Counted from the first letter of the stretch, positions 1-6,214 are shown. The stretch: DNA of 7,383 bases from Deltaproteobacteria bacterium (GCA_031279525.1 JAITIH010000302.1:1-7383), one strand, 5' to 3'. Numbers and translations: made by a program. Notes: generated by a model from the sequence alone, not told the origin.

Positions 1-858
1 GGCCAGCCATCAAAACGAGAGTTTGCCTTGGTCGCAAACGTACACTCATGTCTCCCCAGCCATCGGAATTGCCTACTTGCCGCTAGAATGGTTGAAATTA
101 AGGGTCAATTACACCAACAGCACGCGGCCTCCCTCGCCGCGCGAATTACTTCCGGCTCGTACGAGCCTTACAATTTCTGGGGCTATCCTTGGAATAAAGC
201 CGAGAAGACCAATACTTACGAAGGCGGCCTGGACATAAATCTTCCTTACGTTAATTTCGCCGGCACGTATTTCTACTCGGAGACTAAAGATTACGTGTAC
301 CAGCACGCCAGCCCTGACGTCGCCCCTAACCCCGCTCGCCAGAGAGTTAGAAACGCCGATAATCAAATAAGGGCTGGGATTGAGTTGTCGATTAGCGCCA
401 ACGTGGCTGGGCTTTTGGGTTACGAGCATTTCGAGTTAAGGCCATATTTTAACTACTCGCACCTTCTTAAAATTGAAGAGCAGTTCCTTGACGGTTGGCA
501 CGGGGCCGGCAATTACGGGCAATGGATTTGGAGCGACGGCAATATTCCCAAGACCACCATGGGTGGAGGGATTCGGTTCCGCTATCCAGGCGTTAAACTT
601 AGCGCCAATCTTAATTTTACCTATTGGGGCCATACCCCATATACGTATAATGGCGTTCTAACCGAGGCTCCAGGTTATACCATCGCCAATTTTAGCTTAA
701 AGAAAGGGCTTATTGATTTTGGAAATTATGGCGACATGGAAATCCGCCTAGACGTCTCTAACCTATTCAATAAGGAATACGTCTACGGCAACCCCCGCAA
801 CGTCACTTATTACATGCCTGGCCGGAGCTTTTACGCGGCCCTTATTTACAATTTCTAG
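1..858 (+). CDS. TonB-dependent outer-membrane receptor, C-terminal part, frameshifted
   Basis: This is the 3' part of an outer-membrane beta-barrel receptor that imports a bound ligand using TonB energy. Two frames are needed to read it. From base 2 to about 150 the protein reads SPAIGIAYLPLEWLKL and then TRPPSPREL, a typical barrel strand followed by the conserved R-P-S-x-R-E-L segment. From about 151 the sense continues in the frame starting at base 1, with GSYEPYNFWGYPW, then NTYEGGLDI, alternating barrel strands, a late DVSNLFNKEYVYG motif and the final SFYAALIYNF. The terminal Phe is the outer-membrane barrel assembly signal. The N-terminal plug and most of the barrel lie before the window, so the ligand cannot be read. 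Base composition is visibly more AT-rich than in the genes that follow. It is the first gene of an apparent uptake operon, 66 bases before the next start. The family call is firm; whether the gene is truly broken or the assembly has an error is open. Confidence 0.9.
   Translation, partial: GQPSKREFALVANVHSCLPSHRNCLLAARMVEIKGQLHQQHAASLAARITSGSYEPYNFWGYPWNKAEKTNTYEGGLDINLPYVNFAGTYFYSETKDYVYQHASPDVAPNPARQRVRNADNQIRAGIELSISANVAGLLGYEHFELRPYFNYSHLLKIEEQFLDGWHGAGNYGQWIWSDGNIPKTTMGGGIRFRYPGVKLSANLNFTYWGHTPYTYNGVLTEAPGYTIANFSLKKGLIDFGNYGDMEIRLDVSNLFNKEYVYGNPRNVTYYMPGRSFYAALIYNF
145..160 (+). other. probable frameshift junction in the receptor gene
   Basis: Receptor-like protein sense switches here from the frame of base 2 to the frame of base 1, which fits the loss of one base (or the gain of two). 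Upstream, the conserved RPPSPREL reads in frame 2, and after it that frame turns into non-receptor sequence and stops at 236-238. Downstream, TSGSYEPYNFWGYPW reads in frame 1. Upstream of about base 140, frame 1 has no receptor-like sense. There is no long homopolymer at the junction, so a slippery-site explanation is not obvious. Confidence 0.7.
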
Positions 859-924
859 ACCGGCTTAAGCCCGACGCGCGCGAGGCCGTGCGCCTAGGGG
901 CTTATAGTAGCGCGAGTTAACGAC

Positions 925-1725
925 ATGATTGAGACTCTAAACGTATTTTCCGCCGGGGTGGCCTTAGCCGTGGCCACCCAGGCGGCGGAGCGATGGAACG
1001 AACGGCGGCCGGACTTTCCGGTAAAGCTCGAAAAGGGCGGCTCGGTCGTTGGGGTAAAGAGCCTTTTGGCCGGCGAGCCCTACGACCTTCTAATTTTGGC
1101 CGACGACTCTTTGATTGAGGCCGCCTTGTCGCCAAAGGCGACCTCTGGCTACGCGGTTTTCGCCGGCAATAAAATGGCGGTCGCGGCTAGCCCAGGCCGC
1201 TCCATCGACTCCAGCGACTGGCTAGTTAAGTTGACCGACCCTAAAGCCGTTTTCGCCCACTTCGACCCAAAAGCCGACCCGGGCGGCTATCGGGCGATTT
1301 TGGCCATGACTTTGGCCGATCATTACGAAAAAGGCCTTTCCGCCAAGCTTTTGGATCACCCTGGGCGCCTATGCCTGGAAAAACCAGGGCCGCCGGGCTC
1401 CGGCCCTAAGTTCGACTATTTCTTTTGCTACTACTCCATGGCCAAATCCAAAGGTCTTTCTTTCGCCGAGCTGCCTAAAGTCATGGATCTCTCGGACGAT
1501 TCCTTAGCCGAGGTCTACGCCACGGCCGAGTTTCGGATCGACGAAGCCTTAACGATCCTCGGAGCGCCTATCGCCCACGCTTTAACGATTCCCCGCCGGG
1601 CTCCTCATCCCCAACTGGCTTACGAGTTCGCCCAGGAATTTCTGGCCAGCGATTTCGCGGCCTTTAATTTTACCCCCCGCGCCAAAGCCGTGGGGGCTTT
1701 ATTGGATCCTGGAAAAGGCCAATAA
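925..1725 (+). CDS. WtpA/ModA-like oxyanion-binding protein without signal peptide
   Basis: The 266-residue product resembles the archaeal-type tungstate/molybdate-binding proteins (WtpA, SBP_bac_11 fold). Visible landmarks are the first strand and loop VFSAG (7-11), GGSVVGVKSL (38-47, the GSV oxyanion loop), LADDSLIEAAL (58-68), DPGGYR (118-123, matching the DPxGYR motif that supplies an Asp ligand), DYFFCYYSMAKSKGLSF (164-180) and TIPRRAPHPQLAYEFAQEFL (221-240). From memory, WtpA has an E-Y-x-S motif where this protein has C168-Y-Y-S, so the second carboxylate ligand seems to be replaced by Cys. The ATG sits immediately before strand 1, an in-frame stop lies at 895-897, and no start codon is available between them, so no secretion signal can be encoded. 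The predicted location is therefore the cytoplasm, which is odd for this family. No good ribosome site precedes it. It stops 2 bases before the permease start, implying one transcript. A role as cytoplasmic oxyanion sensor, buffer or chaperone is inference only. Confidence 0.8.
   Translation: MIETLNVFSAGVALAVATQAAERWNERRPDFPVKLEKGGSVVGVKSLLAGEPYDLLILADDSLIEAALSPKATSGYAVFAGNKMAVAASPGRSIDSSDWLVKLTDPKAVFAHFDPKADPGGYRAILAMTLADHYEKGLSAKLLDHPGRLCLEKPGPPGSGPKFDYFFCYYSMAKSKGLSFAELPKVMDLSDDSLAEVYATAEFRIDEALTILGAPIAHALTIPRRAPHPQLAYEFAQEFLASDFAAFNFTPRAKAVGALLDPGKGQ
1711..1718 (+). promoter_or_regulatory. ribosome binding site for the permease GTG start
   Basis: The purine run GGAAAAGG lies inside the last codons of the WtpA-like gene, 9 bases before the GTG at 1728. 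It supports the GTG as the permease start, which has no other early candidate before the first membrane helix, and points to translational coupling. Confidence 0.5.
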
Positions 1726-1727
1726 CC

Positions 1728-2801
1728 GTGTCTTTATCCCAATCCCAACCTCGATCCCTGGCCGGGCGGGTTTCGCGAATAGGGCTTCGTCAGGAGACGC
1801 TGGTTTATTTGGCGCTGAGTTTGGCCTTATTGGCCTTCATGGCCATAAACGTCGCCTTAGGCCGCAACTCGATCCCCATTAGCGAGATCGTCAATTTAAT
1901 TTGGCTGAAGATAAACGGCCAGGTCTTGGACCCGACTTATCGTCGCTGGGAAGTGGTTCTTTTCAACATTAGGTTGCCTCGCATCTTCATGGCCTTTTTA
2001 GTGGGGGCGGCTTTGTCCTTAGCCGGGGCCGCTTACCAGGCCCTTTTCCGCAATCCCATGGTGGCCCCGGACATTTTAGGGGTTTCCAGCGGGGCCGGGG
2101 TGGGGGCCTCTTTGGCCATCGTTTGGGGGATGCCCACCATAGGGCTTCATCTGATGGCCTTTTTTTTCGGCTTGGGGGCGGTCTTTTTAGTTCTTTTCGT
2201 GTCACACGTCGTTGGCCGCGGCAAATCCCTTTTGGTCCTCATACTGGTTGGGGTGGTGGTCTCCGCCCTTTTTGGGGCTTTAGGCTCTTTCATCAAGTAC
2301 GTTAGCTCCGACGACTCGACTTTGACGGCCATGGTCTTATGGCTTATGGGCAGTTTCGCCCGCTCCAGCGCCCCCAAAGACGCCTTAGTCATGCTATTGG
2401 CCTTTTCCATAGGGGCCATCCCTCTATTGCTAACTCGCTGGCGAATTAACGCTTTGGCCTTTGGCGAGGAGGAAGCCCAGACTATGGGGGTCGATTACGA
2501 GCGATTGCGCCTCATTATAATTATTTCTTCGACGCTTTTAACCGCCTCCTCCGTGGCCCTATGCGGCATGATCGGCTGGGTGGGCTTGATCATTCCCCAT
2601 TTGGCCCGCTTTATGGTGGGCCCAAATTTTGGCCGCCTCTGGCCAGCCGTGGTCTTAGGGGGCGGCCTCTTCATGTTGATCGTCGACAGCGTCGTTCGGG
2701 TCGTCCTGCCAGGGGAGATGCCGGTGGGCATAGTCACTTCCCTTTTGGGGGCTCCGTTGTTTATATACATTCTCTGCTTGGGGCGGAAAGTGTGGATCTG
2801 A
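1728..2801 (+). CDS. FecCD-family ABC importer permease
   Basis: This 357-residue inner-membrane protein is the transmembrane subunit of a type II (BtuC/FecCD/MolB-like) ABC importer. A short cytoplasmic N-terminus is followed by a first helix at about 25-45. The family landmarks are in order: IRLPR (81-85), GAALSLAGAAYQALFRNPMV (93-112), DILGVSSGAGVGA (115-127), LWLMGSF (204-210), the cytoplasmic ATPase-contacting loop AFGEEEAQTMGVDYERLR (244-261), GMIGWVGLIIPHLARFMVGP (280-299) and GEMPVGIVTSLLGAPLFIYIL (329-349). The length and about ten hydrophobic segments match full-length family members. The start is GTG, 2 bases after the WtpA-like stop. The 3' end overlaps the ATPase start by 10 bases. 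Members carry iron-siderophores, haem, cobalamin or molybdate/tungstate, and the sequence alone does not choose. The WtpA-like neighbour favours an oxyanion or its complex. Confidence 0.95.
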   Translation: MSLSQSQPRSLAGRVSRIGLRQETLVYLALSLALLAFMAINVALGRNSIPISEIVNLIWLKINGQVLDPTYRRWEVVLFNIRLPRIFMAFLVGAALSLAGAAYQALFRNPMVAPDILGVSSGAGVGASLAIVWGMPTIGLHLMAFFFGLGAVFLVLFVSHVVGRGKSLLVLILVGVVVSALFGALGSFIKYVSSDDSTLTAMVLWLMGSFARSSAPKDALVMLLAFSIGAIPLLLTRWRINALAFGEEEAQTMGVDYERLRLIIIISSTLLTASSVALCGMIGWVGLIIPHLARFMVGPNFGRLWPAVVLGGGLFMLIVDSVVRVVLPGEMPVGIVTSLLGAPLFIYILCLGRKVWI

Positions 2802-3571
2802 CTTTAGAAAACGTGACCTGCGGCTATGGCTCGCGGGCTATTTTAAGCGACTTTTGCGCCACGATCCAGGCGGGGCAGGTTTTTTGCCTTTTAGGCCCCA
2901 ACGGCATTGGCAAAACCACCCTCTTTAAGTCGATTTTAGGGCTTTTGCCGTTCCTCGCTGGCCGGGCCCTCTGTGGCGGCCGGGATCTCTCGTCCATCGG
3001 CCGGGCGGCTAGGGCCAGGATCATGGGCTACGTGCCGCAGTCTCAGTTCACGCCCTTCGCCTTTAGCGTCCTCGACGTGGTTTTGATGGGGCGGACGGCC
3101 CATATGGGGTTTTTAGGGCGACCGGGTCGGGCCGATTTTGCGGCTTCCGAGGCGGCTTTAGCCAGATTAGGGATAGAAAATCTAAGGGATCGGCATTTCA
3201 CCGAGCTGTCCGGCGGGGAAAAACAGTTGGCTCTAGTCGCCCGGGCTTTATGCCAGGAGCCGACCTTTCTAATGATGGACGAGCCCACCTCGAACCTGGA
3301 TTTCGGCAATCAGGTCAAGGTCCTTAAAATCATTCGCGACTTGGCCAACCAGGGCCTGGGCGTGGTCATGACCACCCATTTCCCGGACCACGTTTTCCAG
3401 TGCGGCGACCAGGCGGCCCTTCTAACCCACGCCAACTCTCAAAGAGTGGGTCCTTTGGCCGAGGTTCTGACCTCAGAGAACCTAACCGAAGCCTATGGCG
3501 TGCCAGTCTCGGTTCTCAAATGGCCTGACAGTCGCCTCGACTTCACCATTTGTCGGCCGAACTTCGCTTGA
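2792..3571 (+). CDS. FecE-type ABC importer ATP-binding protein
   Basis: This 259-residue cytoplasmic ATPase drives the permease encoded just upstream. All nucleotide-binding motifs are intact: Walker A GPNGIGKTT (35-43), Q-loop Gln83 in YVPQSQ, signature LSGGEKQ (139-145), Walker B FLMMDEP (159-165) with catalytic Glu164, D-loop SNLD (167-170) and switch His196 in TTHFPDH. The GTG at 2792 is chosen because it puts the first beta-strand (DLTLENVTCGYG) right at the N-terminus and has GGGGCGGA 4 bases upstream. Starts further upstream would run through the permease gene. It overlaps the permease by 10 bases, so the two are probably translationally coupled in a 1:1 ratio. The C-terminal portion (about 225-259) with LTEAYGVPVSVL is the regulatory end usual in FecE/HmuV/BtuD-like proteins. 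Confidence 0.94.
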   Translation: MDLTLENVTCGYGSRAILSDFCATIQAGQVFCLLGPNGIGKTTLFKSILGLLPFLAGRALCGGRDLSSIGRAARARIMGYVPQSQFTPFAFSVLDVVLMGRTAHMGFLGRPGRADFAASEAALARLGIENLRDRHFTELSGGEKQLALVARALCQEPTFLMMDEPTSNLDFGNQVKVLKIIRDLANQGLGVVMTTHFPDHVFQCGDQAALLTHANSQRVGPLAEVLTSENLTEAYGVPVSVLKWPDSRLDFTICRPNFA

Positions 3572-3599
3572 CGACATTTTCCATCCGGCGGTTAATACC

Positions 3600-4721
3600 A
3601 TGAAGGCTTCTAAATCGGTAAAATCGGCTAAATCGGCAACATCGGCGAAACCTAAGGCCTTGGCTACGTCTTTGGCCTTGGCCAAGGCCCTCGCTCTAGT
3701 CGTAGCCCTCGTCCTTTCGCTTGGGTCCTTGGCTCTGGCCCAGGAGACTCGGACCGTGATCGACAGCTTAGGCCAACCGGTCGTGGTGCCAAAAGTCGTG
3801 ACTAAAGTCGCCCCGGTCATCCCGGCCTTCGCCCAAGTAGCCGAGATGCTGACCAGAGGAGCCGGCAAGGTCGTGGCCTATCCCACGGCCGGGATCAGCG
3901 ATTACATGAAAAAAGTTTTTCCCGATCTGGTCCGCGTAAATCCAAAAGGTTACGACAGCCGCTCCATGGAGGACGTCATCGCCTCTGGGGCCCAAGTGGT
4001 TTATGGGCCGGTCGGGCTTATGTTGTCCGACTCCCAGAAAACGATGTACAAAGAGGCCGGGATTAGCGTGGTGGCGGTCAACGGCCTTCGGACCGTGGAA
4101 GAGATGAGCCAGTCTTTCGCGATCATCGGCGACATTTTAGGGGAGGTTGAGGCCAAAAGGGCCCAGGAGTTCGTCCAGTATTACAAGGGCAACGTGGCTA
4201 AGGCCGCCCGCCTTTCCAGCCAGGTTCCCCAAGAGAAGAAATTAAGGGTCCTTTTTCTTTACGGATCTGGCGGCGGTTACCGGACCATTAACAAAAACGA
4301 CATCTCCCATCACTATCTGACCGCGGCCGGGGGGATTAACCTCGCCGCCGACTACCTGGCCAACGCCCCTGGCATGGGGGGAACCATCGACAAAGAAACC
4401 ATCGTCAACTGGGACCCAGAAGTCATTTTTTCCTCCAGCCCCGTCGATCGCCTGGACCTCTTAGCCGATACTTCCCTGGCCGTGACTTCGGCCGTCCAAA
4501 ATGGCCGGGTCTACGCCTGCCCCAAGGGTATTTTCGTCTGGTTCGCCAGGAGCGCCGAGGGGGCCTTGATGCCTTTGTGGCTGGGGACGAAGCTTTATCC
4601 GGATATTTTTAAGGACGTGGACATGAAAGATGTGGTCCGGGACTATTTCGCCAATTTTTACAATTATCGGCTGCCCAACGACGAGCTTTCGACCATCTTA
4701 AACCTTACGGAAGCCAAGTAG
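3600..4721 (+). CDS. class III periplasmic binding protein (FecB/BtuF/MolA-like)
   Basis: This 373-residue precursor belongs to the Peripla_BP_2 family and would deliver ligand to the FecCD permease. The ATG at 3600 is preferred: GGCGG lies 8 bases upstream and it gives a Sec signal. The n-region (about 1-20) is lysine-rich and built of KSA repeats, the hydrophobic core is about 21-46, and LALA|QETR suggests cleavage after residue 47. There is no lipobox Cys. The mature protein begins RTVIDSLGQPVVVP, typical of the family. It continues with KVVAYPTAG (90-98), SMEDVIASGAQVVYGP (122-137), a central helix near 166-205, and a C-lobe with TAAGGINLAADYL (241-253), WDPEVIFSSS (271-280) and ACPKGIFVWFARSAEGALMPLWLG (306-329). 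The pocket gives no certain substrate; iron chelate, corrinoid and molybdate/tungstate are all possible. It closes the importer operon, 28 bases after the ATPase gene. Confidence 0.92.
   Translation: MKASKSVKSAKSATSAKPKALATSLALAKALALVVALVLSLGSLALAQETRTVIDSLGQPVVVPKVVTKVAPVIPAFAQVAEMLTRGAGKVVAYPTAGISDYMKKVFPDLVRVNPKGYDSRSMEDVIASGAQVVYGPVGLMLSDSQKTMYKEAGISVVAVNGLRTVEEMSQSFAIIGDILGEVEAKRAQEFVQYYKGNVAKAARLSSQVPQEKKLRVLFLYGSGGGYRTINKNDISHHYLTAAGGINLAADYLANAPGMGGTIDKETIVNWDPEVIFSSSPVDRLDLLADTSLAVTSAVQNGRVYACPKGIFVWFARSAEGALMPLWLGTKLYPDIFKDVDMKDVVRDYFANFYNYRLPNDELSTILNLTEAK
3612..3647 (+). repeat. four 9-bp repeats in the signal-peptide n-region
   Basis: ATCGG recurs exactly every 9 bases at 3614, 3623, 3632 and 3641, within units like AAATCGGCT. 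In frame they encode KSV, KSA, KSA and TSA, lengthening the positively charged n-region of the binding protein's signal peptide. The 9-base period keeps the frame, so copy-number change would be tolerated. Confidence 0.8.
3674..3689. repeat. 16-bp perfect palindrome in the signal-peptide coding region
   Basis: GGCCTTGGCCAAGGCC is its own reverse complement and encodes part of the ALAKAL stretch of the signal peptide. In a GGCC-rich genome with alternating Ala and Leu codons it may arise by chance. It has no loop, so it is not a good RNA hairpin on its own. Confidence 0.5.
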
Positions 4722-4965
4722 GGGGTAAGAGCCTCTCGCCATTCGGGGTTGGCCTTTTAGGCTTATCGCCCAAGATCGCCCGGACGCCTTAGGTTATATG
4801 GTCGCCCGCGTTTTAGACTACTTTTTTCGGCCGTAGGAAATTCTTCGCCTCTTGGCGTTTGCGGCCGCCCTGGATTCCCCGGCCGCCTGGATTTGCCCGG
4901 TCGCCCTGGTTTTTCGGCCGACTTTTTGGTTTTTCGGCCGCTGGAAAGGAAAAGATTTAAGGGCC
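4722..4965 (+). promoter_or_regulatory. non-coding leader between the importer operon and exbB
   Basis: These 244 bases separate the binding-protein stop from the exbB ATG. I see no convincing gene here. AGCCT (4730-4734) can pair with AGGCT (4759-4763), but the loop is long and no T-run follows, so it is a poor terminator. TTATAT at 4793-4798 resembles a -10 box without a good -35 partner. The second half is the 18-bp repeat array described separately. The size suggests exbB-exbD-tonB has its own promoter or control region. No Fur-box-like sequence is visible. Confidence 0.4.
4862..4949. repeat. array of imperfect 18-bp repeats upstream of exbB
   Basis: CGGCCG-type units begin at 4862, 4880, 4898, 4915 and 4935, spaced 18, 18, 17 and 20 bases. 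The first three are close copies (CGGCCGCCCTGGATTCCC, then CGGCCGCCTGGATTTGCC, then CGGTCGCCCTGGTTTTT). The last two keep the CGGCCG core with diverged T-rich spacers. An isolated further core (CGGCCG) lies at 4828-4833. The array ends about 16 bases before the exbB start and includes its purine-rich ribosome-site candidate GGAAAGGA (4943-4950). It could be a protein-binding array, a decayed tandem duplication or a remnant of coding repeats. Confidence 0.7.
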
Positions 4966-5649
4966 ATGAACGGTAACGTCTCCTCCCTAGAAAAGATGTT
5001 CTTAAACGCCGACCCGGTGGTGCAGGGCGTGATGATCTTATTGTTCGCCGCCTCATTGCTGACCTGGGCCATCATCATCGAAAAGATCTTCGTCTTAGGC
5101 GGAGCCTCTAGGCAAGCCAAGCGTTTTCGGCGGGTGGCTCAGTCGGCCCAGGCCGTGGACGACGATCTTCTGGAAAGGCTGCCCCGCCTGCCCCGCCAGA
5201 TCGTCGGCGCTGGCCTCGCCACGGGGCGAATCGGCTTAGGGCCGGAATCCCAGGCCGATTTTCGAGCCAGGGTGGAGGGGAGCATGCGCCTTACCCTTTC
5301 CGAGAACGTTGAAAGGCTGGGCCGCCGGACCTTGATTTTGGCCTCGATCGGCTCCACCAGCCCCTTTATCGGGCTTTTCGGAACCGTCTGGGGCATAACC
5401 AATAGTTTCATAGGCATCGCCGCCACCGGAGAGACGACCCTGGCTGTGGTGGCCCCGGGCATAGCCGAGGCCCTCTTCGCCACGGCCATGGGGTTGGTCG
5501 CGGCCATTCCCGCGGTTTTAGGTTACAACCTGGCGGTGGGTTACCTTAAAAAAATCCGGGGCCAGGCCGTTGGGGCCATCAGCGTCTTAGGCCAGAAAAT
5601 GGCTTTTTGGCGCTTCCAGGGAAAGCGCCCCGAGCTTAACAAGGAGTGA
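4966..5649 (+). CDS. exbB: ExbB, proton-channel subunit of the TonB energising complex
   Basis: This 227-residue inner-membrane protein is the MotA/TolQ/ExbB-family scaffold that, with ExbD, converts the proton gradient into TonB movement. Three membrane segments are visible at about 17-41 (VVQGVMILLFAASLLTWAII), 121-147 and 165-190. Family motifs are intact: IGSTSPFIGLFGTVWGI (128-144) and VVAPGIAEALFATAMGLVAAIPAVLGYN (161-188). The latter holds Glu168, which I align with the functional E176 of E. coli ExbB. The ATG at 4966 gives MNGNVSSLEKMFLNADPVVQ, matching the short N-terminus of known ExbB proteins. The frame stays open upstream to a TTG at 4852, but that stretch is the 18-bp repeat region and does not look like ExbB. 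GGAAAGGA lies 15 bases upstream, rather far, with AAGGG closer. The gene is followed after 6 bases by exbD. Confidence 0.94.
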   Translation: MNGNVSSLEKMFLNADPVVQGVMILLFAASLLTWAIIIEKIFVLGGASRQAKRFRRVAQSAQAVDDDLLERLPRLPRQIVGAGLATGRIGLGPESQADFRARVEGSMRLTLSENVERLGRRTLILASIGSTSPFIGLFGTVWGITNSFIGIAATGETTLAVVAPGIAEALFATAMGLVAAIPAVLGYNLAVGYLKKIRGQAVGAISVLGQKMAFWRFQGKRPELNKE

Positions 5650-5653
5650 AGGA
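5641..5653 (+). promoter_or_regulatory. strong ribosome binding site for exbD overlapping the exbB stop
   Basis: AAGGAG at 5641-5646 lies 9 bases before the exbD ATG and overlaps the final exbB codons, and a second GAAGGA follows at 5648-5653. It is the best Shine-Dalgarno match among the uptake genes and fits the high ExbD/ExbB co-expression expected for the complex. Confidence 0.75.
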
Positions 5654-5655
5654 CG

Positions 5656-6204
5656 ATGGAAGGACCGGACGCTTGGGAGGAAGAAGACGCCCTCTATGAT
5701 ATCAACGTGACTCCTTTTATCGATATCATGTTGGTTTTATTGATTATTTTCATGGTCACGGCTCCTTTGATGATGGGCGGAGTCCACGTCAATCTGCCCA
5801 AAACCGGCGGGGAGCCGACCCCAAGGCCCCAATCCCCCCTGATCGTCAGCTTAGACGCCGAAAGCCGGGTTTTCGTGGACCAAGAGGAGATCCCGCTGGC
5901 CGACCAGGCGGAGCGGTTTAAAACCCTGGCCCAGAATTCGGAAAACGGCGAGGTTTATGTGCGGGGCGACGGGATGGTCCGCTACAAAGAGATGATGGGC
6001 TTGATGCACTCCTTGGGGCAGGCTGGTTTCGCCCGGGTGACCTTGGTGACCGACATTCGAGCCCCCGACGCCGCGCCCGCCGCGCCCGCCGCCTCCGACT
6101 CCGCGCCAGCGCCTACGGCCACGCCAGCGCCTACGGCCACGCCCGCGCCTACCGCCCCGGCCCCGGCCGAGGGCTCCTTAGCCGCCGCCGGGCAAGTTAA
6201 CTGA
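5656..6204 (+). CDS. exbD: ExbD with an Ala/Pro-rich C-terminal extension
   Basis: This 182-residue protein is the ExbD/TolR partner of ExbB. A short acidic cytoplasmic start is followed by the signature YDINVTPFIDIMLVLLIIFMV (14-34), with Asp23 in the single membrane helix at the position of the proton-carrying D25 of E. coli ExbD. The periplasmic domain (about 43-136) is typical: VHVNLPKTGG, PLIVSLDAESRVFVDQEEIPL, VYVRGDGMVRYKEMMGLMHSLGQAGFARVTLVTD. A normal ExbD would end about here, near 140 residues. This one adds about 45 residues (138-182) of Ala, Pro and Thr with PAPTAT repeats, predicted to be disordered in the periplasm. The extension is directly encoded by tandem 18-bp DNA repeats. 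It starts 6 bases after exbB with a strong ribosome site and ends 10 bases before tonB, so the three form one operon. Confidence 0.94.
   Translation: MEGPDAWEEEDALYDINVTPFIDIMLVLLIIFMVTAPLMMGGVHVNLPKTGGEPTPRPQSPLIVSLDAESRVFVDQEEIPLADQAERFKTLAQNSENGEVYVRGDGMVRYKEMMGLMHSLGQAGFARVTLVTDIRAPDAAPAAPAASDSAPAPTATPAPTATPAPTAPAPAEGSLAAAGQVN
6105..6158 (+). repeat. 18-bp tandem repeats encoding the ExbD tail
   Basis: Two identical 18-base units, GCCAGCGCCTACGGCCAC, lie at 6105-6122 and 6123-6140, and a third diverged copy at 6141-6158. In frame each encodes a six-residue PAPTAT-like unit. Just upstream, GCCGCGCCC-type 9-base units near 6070-6090 encode APA repeats. Expansion or contraction keeps the reading frame. 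Confidence 0.85.
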
Positions 6205-6214
6205 GCCAAGAGCC

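Noticed and set aside
109..429. Open frame on the - strand within the receptor gene
   Set aside because: It is a shadow of the receptor coding frame; the protein is not family-like and the + strand has clear receptor motifs.
859..924. Control element around the GGCTTAAGCC palindrome (862-871) between the receptor and WtpA-like genes
   Set aside because: A 10-bp loopless palindrome with no T-run or partner repeat is not enough to call a terminator or operator.
2561..2791. Earlier start for the ATPase inside the permease gene
   Set aside because: The extra sequence is Arg/Gly/Pro-rich out-of-frame permease; the GTG at 2792 starts exactly at the conserved first strand.
3495..3599. Earlier start for the periplasmic binding protein
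   Set aside because: It would run through the ATPase 3' end and put about 35 residues before the signal peptide; the ATG at 3600 has a ribosome site and gives a standard precursor.
4722..4770. Terminator after the binding-protein gene
   Set aside because: Only a 5-bp stem with a long loop and no T-run can be drawn.
4852..4965. In-frame N-terminal extension of ExbB from a TTG
   Set aside because: The stretch is the repeat array with low-complexity translation and no proper signal peptide; the ATG at 4966 gives the normal ExbB N-terminus.
5139..5507. 122-codon open frame on the - strand inside exbB
   Set aside because: The + strand encodes conserved ExbB motifs here; the antisense product is Arg/Pro/Ala-rich and driven by codon bias.
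5982..6209. - strand open frame with repeated VGAGVAVGAG
   Set aside because: It only reflects the 18-bp repeats of the ExbD tail read backwards.
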